Position numbers and translations under genes: made by a program. Under the pieces are notes generated by a model. It searched no databases. It was not told where the DNA came from and was given only the letters and a program-made list of their open reading frames with translations. Source: JBBTCX01 sp038043045 (GTDB lineage Bacteria > Planctomycetota > Phycisphaerae > UBA1845). From it: a stretch of 15,127 nt of DNA. Location: positions 1-15,127 of the forward strand of contig JBBTCX010000139.1 in assembly GCA_038043045.1 (NCBI GenBank). Reading direction: 5' to 3'. Below, one piece after another: positions 7,371-12,393 of the stretch. Position 1 is the first letter of the stretch; every line of letters starts with the position of its first letter.

Positions 7371-8114
7371 CTAGGAAAGAAGAAACGGGGGTGGAGGTCG
7401 AGCAGCCAGATTCTCTTGAATGAACGCGACCTCGCTTCGATTGAATTCACGCTCCCGCGTCCATCCAGTCCGCGAAGCCGGTTTCGGATCTTCGGAAAAC
7501 AAAACAGCAAGTACCCGACGTTGAATTTCTTCCAAAAGGTTTCGACCCCGTGGGTTTTGCTCAAGCGCCGCACCTACCAAGCACGTCGCGACCAACCCCA
7601 TGCAATGGTTGGGCAGACGCTCAACTCCGCCACTCTCCAACACATTCACATGAATCAATGCGACCACCGTGACCGCAGCCACGCCACTCCGCCATCCGGG
7701 CATCAGCCGCAACCAGGCAACATCCAGCACTTTCAAAATGAAAAACGCCGCCGTCAGCAAAAGCCCCGCGGTCCGAATTGCAGGAGTTCCCCAATCCTTG
7801 GCCGACCATGCAATCCCGAAGGACGACCAAGACGCGGGTAAGGCCGCAAGGTGAAGAATCAGAAGCGCTGCCCAGAAAACGCGGCCCAAAACCGAACGGC
7901 TTTTCGGTTGCTTTTTTGCTTTTTTTGATTGGCTCTTAAAGACTGCAAGTGCCAAAGACCGCCAACTTGTCTGGTTGGCTTGCCCCACGCACTCCGAAAA
8001 AGATCGGCTCTCCCGCGCCGTGATCACCGGTTCGCTCCCCTTTGCGCCGCGATCGTACTCAACCGCTCGGTGTCGAGCCATTTGCTTGCACAAAATCGGG
8101 CCCACACCAATCAC
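7371..8114 (-). CDS. Unrecognised four-helix membrane protein, coupled to cytochrome b
   Basis: A 247-residue protein that I do not recognise. The first 75 residues are hydrophilic and end in a basic patch (SQSKKAKKQPKSRS). Probable membrane helices follow at about 78-98, 113-134, 143-158 and 170-185, and then a charged tail of about 60 residues with a proline run. No haem-binding CXXCH motif is present; membrane-located histidines include H88 and H155. The GTG start at 8114 overlaps the TGA stop of cytochrome b as GTGA, a strong sign of translational coupling and of stoichiometric production. The best guess from position alone is an extra subunit or assembly factor of the Rieske/cytochrome b complex. 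If the coupling start is wrong, a shorter protein starting further in is possible. Confidence 0.7.
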   Translation of the reverse strand: MIGVGPILCKQMARHRAVEYDRGAKGSEPVITARESRSFSECVGQANQTSWRSLALAVFKSQSKKAKKQPKSRSVLGRVFWAALLILHLAALPASWSSFGIAWSAKDWGTPAIRTAGLLLTAAFFILKVLDVAWLRLMPGWRSGVAAVTVVALIHVNVLESGGVERLPNHCMGLVATCLVGAALEQNPRGRNLLEEIQRRVLAVLFSEDPKPASRTGWTREREFNRSEVAFIQENLAARPPPPFLLS

Positions 8115-9268
8115 ATCCGTTTCTCATCGGTTATCACATGCGGTCGACCCAAAAGGTCGATGTGATATTTCTTCCCAAAAAAGGAAACATCGGTTTCCGA
8201 AAAATGTCCAAGGATGCCCAAAAACAACGCCGAGAATAATCCCAAAAGTCCCAACCCCACCGCCCAAGGTCGCTTTTTAGGGTGTCGTTCCTTCCCCCGA
8301 TCCAAGAAAGGCCAGAACAAGAGCAATAGAAACGGCAACGAACAAGCCAGGATTCCCAATACCGCGCCGTAGCGGCCTTCGAAGTATTTCAGAAGTTGAT
8401 AACTCGGCAGGAAATACCATTCCGGTTTGATGTGTTCCGGCGTGGACAACGGATCGGCTGGGTCGCCGATTTCCCACGGGGCGAGTACGGAAAGCGTCAC
8501 CAGCACGGCCAGCAACAACACCGCGACCACGGATTCTTTGGCCACATGCACCGGAAAAAAGGGAATTCCCCGTTGCGGATCGAGCGGTCTTTCCTCGCCG
8601 ACGCGCTCCAAGGTCGCCAAGTTGTTGATGCGCATGAGCACCAGATGAATCCCGATCAAACCGGTCAATATCCAAGGCAGGATGATGACGTGGACGACGA
8701 AGAAGCGGGATAGGGTCTCACCGGTGACGGCATCTCCGCCGCGCAGAAAGTATTGCAGCCAACCGCCGATGACAGGAACTTTGTTGGCCGATTCCGTCCC
8801 GACCGTCGTGGCCCAGAATGCGATTTGATTCCACGGCAATAGATACCCGGTGAAACCAAACGTGATCGTCCCGACGAAGATCAGTACGCCGGTGAACCAG
8901 GTGAGTTCGCGTGGTTTCTTATAAGCGCCGGAAAAAAAAGTGCGAATCATATGTAGCACGACCACCAGGATCATGATGGACGCGCCCCAGGCGTGGATTT
9001 GTCGATAAAGCCAACCAAACGTCACTTCGCCCGTGATATATTGAATCGACTTGTGCGCCGCTTCGGGCGTGGGGCGGTAGTAAATCAGAAGCATGATCCC
9101 GGTGATGGTTTGGCTGAGGAAAAGAAGTAGAGACAGGCTGCCAAACACATGCAACCACCCGGTGTGCGGCGGGAGGCGTTTGTGAACTTGCTTGTCAATG
9201 AAATGACCGGCCGTTTCCACATCGAAGCGGCTGGCAAAAAACCCTTTCACCGATTCTTTGAGTCTCAC
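8111..9268 (-). CDS. Cytochrome b (b6-type N-terminal part fused to subunit IV-like C-terminal part)
   Basis: The 385-residue membrane core of a Rieske/cytochrome b quinol oxidoreductase. Haem-b ligands are H92 and H106 (13 residues between) and H193 and H208 (14 between, the b6f-type spacing; bc1 has 13). The Qo-site motif PEWY is at 282-285, and FGFTGYLLPW is at 137-146. There are about eight membrane helices: four in the b6 part, then three plus one extra (about 335-354), as one polypeptide, whereas chloroplasts split petB and petD. The b6f Cys that binds haem ci, expected just after PPH (33-35), is Val41 here. The start is GTG 9268, with AAGG 5 nt upstream and a stronger GGGAGGAG further up. 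It lies 21 bp after the Rieske gene and overlaps the next gene by 4 bp. It oxidises quinol and passes electrons via haem b and Rieske. Confidence 0.95.
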   Translation of the reverse strand: MRLKESVKGFFASRFDVETAGHFIDKQVHKRLPPHTGWLHVFGSLSLLLFLSQTITGIMLLIYYRPTPEAAHKSIQYITGEVTFGWLYRQIHAWGASIMILVVVLHMIRTFFSGAYKKPRELTWFTGVLIFVGTITFGFTGYLLPWNQIAFWATTVGTESANKVPVIGGWLQYFLRGGDAVTGETLSRFFVVHVIILPWILTGLIGIHLVLMRINNLATLERVGEERPLDPQRGIPFFPVHVAKESVVAVLLLAVLVTLSVLAPWEIGDPADPLSTPEHIKPEWYFLPSYQLLKYFEGRYGAVLGILACSLPFLLLLFWPFLDRGKERHPKKRPWAVGLGLLGLFSALFLGILGHFSETDVSFFGKKYHIDLLGRPHVITDEKRM

Positions 9269-9289
9269 CGGTACCTTGATCTCCTCCCG

Positions 9290-9724
9290 TCAACTCGCGG
9301 AGACAAACACCTTGTCACCAACTTCTTTCACTTGGTACGTGGGCAACGGCGCCGGCGGCGGTCCGGACACCACCCCGCCGTTCTCGTCAAACACGGCCGC
9401 GTGACACGGACACAAGAACTGACGGTGGGCCTCGTCCCACTTCACGAGGCACCCCAAATGCGTGCACACCGCGGAAAAAGCCTTAAAACCCTCTCGATCG
9501 CGCACCACAATCACGGCCTTGCCGCCCACCTGGAGCATCTTGCTCTTACCGGGGGACAAGGATTTGGCACCCTCTACCTCAACGGCTTCCTTGCTTCCAC
9601 CCTTCGCCGCTGGCCAAAGGTACATCAACGCGGGAAACGTTGTCGCCGCCGCCGTCACCGCGGAGCCGCACCCAATGACCCAATCCAGAAATCCTCGTCG
9701 ACTATGCTTTTGGTCAAGGGGCAT
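9290..9724 (-). CDS. Rieske 2Fe-2S protein of the cytochrome b complex
   Basis: A 144-residue protein. The N-terminus carries a twin-arginine-like sequence SRRGFLDW (8-15) and a hydrophobic helix (about 16-38), so it is probably exported folded and stays anchored in the membrane. Cluster ligands are in CTHLGC (87-92: C87, H89) and CPCHAAVF (105-112: C105, H108), and C92/C107 can form the stabilising disulfide. GPPPAPLPTY (121-130) is the usual Pro loop of the family. It accepts one electron from quinol at the Qo site of the neighbouring cytochrome b and hands it to a c-type haem. It sits 14 bp after the nonahaem gene and 21 bp before cytochrome b. ATG 9724 has only a weak Shine-Dalgarno, and coupled translation is likely. 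Confidence 0.95.
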   Translation of the reverse strand: MPLDQKHSRRGFLDWVIGCGSAVTAAATTFPALMYLWPAAKGGSKEAVEVEGAKSLSPGKSKMLQVGGKAVIVVRDREGFKAFSAVCTHLGCLVKWDEAHRQFLCPCHAAVFDENGGVVSGPPPAPLPTYQVKEVGDKVFVSAS

Positions 9725-9738
9725 GATCAGAACTCATT

Positions 9739-11127
9739 TCATCCGATTCGAACATAAGCCGCTCGAAGTCGTTTATATTTCACAAACAGTGCGGCGGCGA
9801 ACAGCACGGCAAACGCCCAGATGGGCACCAAGGCGCGGTATCGCCAACGCAATCCGCTTTCCAATTCATCCAATTCTTGGTTGACCCGGTCACAAATTTG
9901 CCGGAATTCCCCGACTTTGCCAGCCACCAGAGTGTTGTCCAACGTGTGTTGCAAAGGAGCGAGCTCGATGAGATGAGTTTTGGCATCCTCCATTGCAAAT
10001 CGCGCCCGATCCACCAGCAAGACCCCGCGACCCACTTCGTCCAAACGACGCGCGGTTTTGAGATACTCCCGCTCCACCTCCGCAATATCGTCCAGCAGCC
10101 CGAATAGTTTCTGAAGGCTCTTGTCCTCCTTCACATCCTCATGGCAATCCATGCACGTCGCCAAAGCCTTGCTGAGGATCTGCTTCGGATCGGGGTGTGT
10201 CGCCGCGGTCACCTCCTCTTTACTGGCATGCGGTTGTGTGGTCATCAAATGCGCATAGCGTTGCAGCATCACGCCCGTGGGTTTGGTGATTCGTTCAATG
10301 GCGTGATTGTGCCGCTCGACCCCGCCACCGTGGCATTGCACGCATCCTTTGAATTCCTCTCGACCCGAGTGAACACTTGTTTCAAAATTCTTGGATGCGT
10401 GCTCATGACATTTTCCGCACACGGCCCCGACGGATCGAAACCCCGGGGGCATGGCCGAGTGATTCCCGTGACACGTCGCGCAGGTCGGCGCTCCGGGATC
10501 GTGCTGCTCCAAGAGCAAACGACCATGCACGCTCTCCCGATACTCACTCACGATCTCCACCGGCAACTCATACCCGCTCATCAACGAGAAGTCCGAATGG
10601 CACTTCGCGCATGTGCCCGGAACGTTGAACGGGTGAGTTCGGCTGGTCGTATCGGAGGATTTCAAGATATCGTGAACTCCGTGACAGTCGCTGCACACCG
10701 CCACGCGATCATCGCCTTTGTCGCGCAACGTCTTTCCATGACCGCTGGTCCAATACGCCGCGAACTGGTCCGTTCGCAAACCATAGGGATTCATTCGCTC
10801 CACGTCGGAGTGACAGTTAGCGCAACGCTCTGGCACCTTTGCACGCGGCGCCTTGCCGCGAAACGTCTCGCCGTGATCGAATGAAGGTCGCGGCGGTTGT
10901 GCTTGAACGTACTTGTTCAGAACCTCGGTTCCCAGGGAATAAGATTTTTCCCCGCCATGGCATTCCTGGCACGCAAAAGCCGCATGGACCGACGCCGCCC
11001 ATTGGCCACCTTGCACCGTGTGGCATTTCGCGCAGTCAACCGGACCATCCGCCGCTGAAGCCAACGGTATGGAAAAGCCCCCGAGCGCGACGGCGAGAGC
11101 AAGAAATCGAGGTGCCACCGCGATCAA
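9739..11127 (-). CDS. Membrane-anchored nonahaem cytochrome c
   Basis: A 462-residue protein with nine CXXCH haem-c motifs, starting at residues 32, 53, 102, 145, 173, 216, 237, 262 and 325. A signal peptide (about 1-26, ending ASAAD) exports it. A long haem-free helical region (about 335-430) leads to one C-terminal membrane helix (about 432-450) with a basic end (KYKRLR). So nine haems sit outside the membrane, tethered by the tail. It resembles cytochrome c3-type multihaem proteins in its SVHG...CATCHGNH stretches. The probable role is electron acceptor or relay for the adjacent Rieske protein in place of cytochrome c1/f; this is inferred from the operon. The start is TTG 11127, 1 bp after the previous stop, with GGAAGGG (11132-11138) just upstream. 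The in-frame GTG at 11118 is an alternative. Confidence 0.9.
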   Translation of the reverse strand: MIAVAPRFLALAVALGGFSIPLASAADGPVDCAKCHTVQGGQWAASVHAAFACQECHGGEKSYSLGTEVLNKYVQAQPPRPSFDHGETFRGKAPRAKVPERCANCHSDVERMNPYGLRTDQFAAYWTSGHGKTLRDKGDDRVAVCSDCHGVHDILKSSDTTSRTHPFNVPGTCAKCHSDFSLMSGYELPVEIVSEYRESVHGRLLLEQHDPGAPTCATCHGNHSAMPPGFRSVGAVCGKCHEHASKNFETSVHSGREEFKGCVQCHGGGVERHNHAIERITKPTGVMLQRYAHLMTTQPHASKEEVTAATHPDPKQILSKALATCMDCHEDVKEDKSLQKLFGLLDDIAEVEREYLKTARRLDEVGRGVLLVDRARFAMEDAKTHLIELAPLQHTLDNTLVAGKVGEFRQICDRVNQELDELESGLRWRYRALVPIWAFAVLFAAALFVKYKRLRAAYVRIG

Positions 11128-11128
11128 T

Positions 11129-11806
11129 TTACCCTTCCCGATCTTTCAGAGGCACTCGTTCGTGGAGTCCTTCTTCCTTCTGCTTTTCGTAGTCAAAGGG
11201 TTTCGCCGGATCGACCGTCGGACCGTCTTTGTTGTGACACGCCGTGCAAGTCGACGCCTCAATTTTCGCCAGACCGACTTTGTACAATTCATCCACTTTG
11301 TATTTTCGTTTCGATTTGGTGATCTCTTCGAAGACCTTGATGTATTCGCTTCCCGGCCCGTGGCAGGATTCGCAACCCACGTTTTCCAATTTGGCTGAAT
11401 CTTTGGCGGCTTGTTCGTTTCCTTCGGCGGGAATCGCATAGCCGCCCGGCTTGCCGTGACCCGTCACGTGACACTTCACGCAGGTCGCATCCTTGCTGTA
11501 GTCCTTATTCGGATCGAGTTTGAACTTCTCTTTTGCCTCCTTGGCCTGTCCGGGCTTGAGCGTTTCAAAAGCTTTGCCCATTTTTGTTGCGGCCCAACTC
11601 TTGTGCTCTTTGATGTGGCATTTTTTGCAAGCGCCCGAACCCACATAGGTATACGATCCGCCCTCTCCGGCATAAGCAGGAAGCGTTCCCACGACGATGG
11701 ATGGAGCAATCAAGTCACCGGCATGGGCCTTCGTTCCCCGGGAATGAAAACCGGTCACCACGCCACCTACCATCGCCACAATCAAAAATATCCAACAGCG
11801 TTTCAT
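11129..11806 (-). CDS. Tetrahaem cytochrome c554-like protein
   Basis: A 225-residue periplasmic protein with a signal peptide or N-terminal anchor (hydrophobic 4-20) and four CXXCH motifs at 60-64, 109-113, 145-149 and 187-191. The local sequences VGSGACKKCHIKEHKSW, CHVTGHGKPGGY and CESCHGPGSEY are typical of the cytochrome c554 family, named for the tetrahaem partner of hydroxylamine oxidoreductase. Family membership alone does not show a nitrogen role. The start at 11806 is chosen because GGAG lies 7 nt upstream and a signal peptide follows directly; a longer reading frame to 12097 has an implausible Cys/Trp-rich 97-residue extension. It is the first gene of the five-gene operon. Likely role: a soluble or loosely tethered electron carrier accepting from the nonahaem protein or feeding a terminal reductase. 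Confidence 0.9.
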   Translation of the reverse strand: MKRCWIFLIVAMVGGVVTGFHSRGTKAHAGDLIAPSIVVGTLPAYAGEGGSYTYVGSGACKKCHIKEHKSWAATKMGKAFETLKPGQAKEAKEKFKLDPNKDYSKDATCVKCHVTGHGKPGGYAIPAEGNEQAAKDSAKLENVGCESCHGPGSEYIKVFEEITKSKRKYKVDELYKVGLAKIEASTCTACHNKDGPTVDPAKPFDYEKQKEEGLHERVPLKDREG

Positions 11807-11862
11807 CCAATTTCTCCGCAAGTACCAACACCACCAAACAAAATCCGCATTCCAAAAAATCA

Positions 11863-11890
11863 AATATATAGCTTCGTGCGGACCACTCAA
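11863..11890 (-). promoter_or_regulatory. Candidate sigma-70 promoter of the cytochrome operon
   Basis: Reading on the minus strand, TTGAGT (11890-11885) is followed after 16 bp by TATATT (11868-11863). This would place the transcript start roughly 50 nt before the ATG at 11806. The -10 match is good, the -35 partial, and the surroundings AT-rich. Chance matches are possible. Confidence 0.35.
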
Positions 11891-12107
11891 CCAACGGCCC
11901 AAAATAAGACCGCGCGCCCCGATTTCAGACAAACCAAACCCGTCCAATAAACTCTGGCACGTCGCGTACCACTCACAGGCCACTATGCACGCGGCACAGT
12001 CTTTAAACTGGCAATTTAAATAATTGCTCGCCATGCCTGCTTGCAGGTAAAGAACGGTTGACCGACGAAGGGGCAGGCCCCTGACGGTGAGTGCCAAGTC
12101 GTGACAC

Positions 12108-12136
12108 TTGCTTGGTGGTGTAGGCCTCCCTATAGT
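12108..12136 (+). promoter_or_regulatory. Candidate promoter of the tRNA
   Basis: TTGCTT (12108-12113) and TATAGT (12131-12136) are separated by 17 bp, the ideal sigma-70 spacing. The expected transcript start is about 35-40 bp before the tRNA. Confidence 0.5.
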
Positions 12137-12179
12137 GTGCGACCTAATGGACCCCCCAAACCCGAGCGGTCTGGGGAAT

Positions 12180-12253
12180 GGCGGCGTAGCTCAGTTGGTT
12201 AGAGCGTGGGATTCATAATCTCAAGGTCCCCGGTTCAAGTCCGGGCGCCGCTA
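12180..12253 (+). tRNA. tRNA with CAU anticodon, probably elongator tRNA-Met
   Basis: A complete cloverleaf folds by eye. The acceptor stem is GGCGGCG (12180-12186) with CGCCGCT (12246-12252), including a terminal G-U pair. The D arm is GCTC/GAGC. The anticodon stem is TGGGA/TCTCA with loop TTCATAA, so the anticodon is CAT at 12214-12216. The variable loop is AGGTC. The T arm is CCCGG-TTCAAGT-CCGGG, and the discriminator is A12253. CCA is not encoded. The absence of the initiator-type C1-A72 mismatch argues against initiator tRNA. An Ile tRNA read through lysidine-modified CAU cannot be excluded from sequence alone. Confidence 0.93.
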
Positions 12254-12267
12254 GTTTGCAACTTTTC

Positions 12268-12295
12268 TTGGCCGGTTTTCGCTTCGAAAGGCCAA
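12268..12295 (+). terminator. Possible intrinsic terminator after the tRNA
   Basis: The hairpin TTGGCC...TTTCG-CTT-CGAAA-GGCCAA (11 bp in two blocks with a 3-nt bulge) starts 15 bp after the tRNA and is followed by TTTCGTT. The T-tract is short, so termination is plausible but not certain. Confidence 0.45.
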
Positions 12296-12393
12296 TTTCG
12301 TTCGAATACCCGGCCTTGTTTTGGTAGGATGGAAATGTTTTCCGTTGGATGGTTGGAGTTTGACCAAGACCGATTGGGTTGATCGGAGGCGCC

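Larger units (their letters stand above)
11807..12179. other. Divergent intergenic region between the cytochrome operon and the tRNA
   Basis: No gene is supported in these 373 bp. It holds a candidate minus-strand promoter for the cytochrome operon near 11863-11890, an AT-rich block with two TTTAAA sites (near 12002-12020), an inverted repeat AGGGGC-AG-GCCCCT at 12069-12082 that could be an operator or chance, and the tRNA promoter at 12108-12136. Confidence 0.6.

Noticed and set aside
10141..10884. A 247-codon plus-strand open frame
   Set aside because: It is antisense to the nonahaem cytochrome. Its His/Arg richness comes from complementing haem-binding codons.
11807..12097. A 97-residue N-terminal extension of the c554-like protein
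   Set aside because: It is Cys/Trp-rich with no family likeness and would bury the signal peptide inside the protein. The ATG at 11806 has a GGAG at good spacing.
12180..12253. tRNA as a mobile-element attachment site
   Set aside because: No integrase gene and no second copy of the tRNA 3' end were found in the window.
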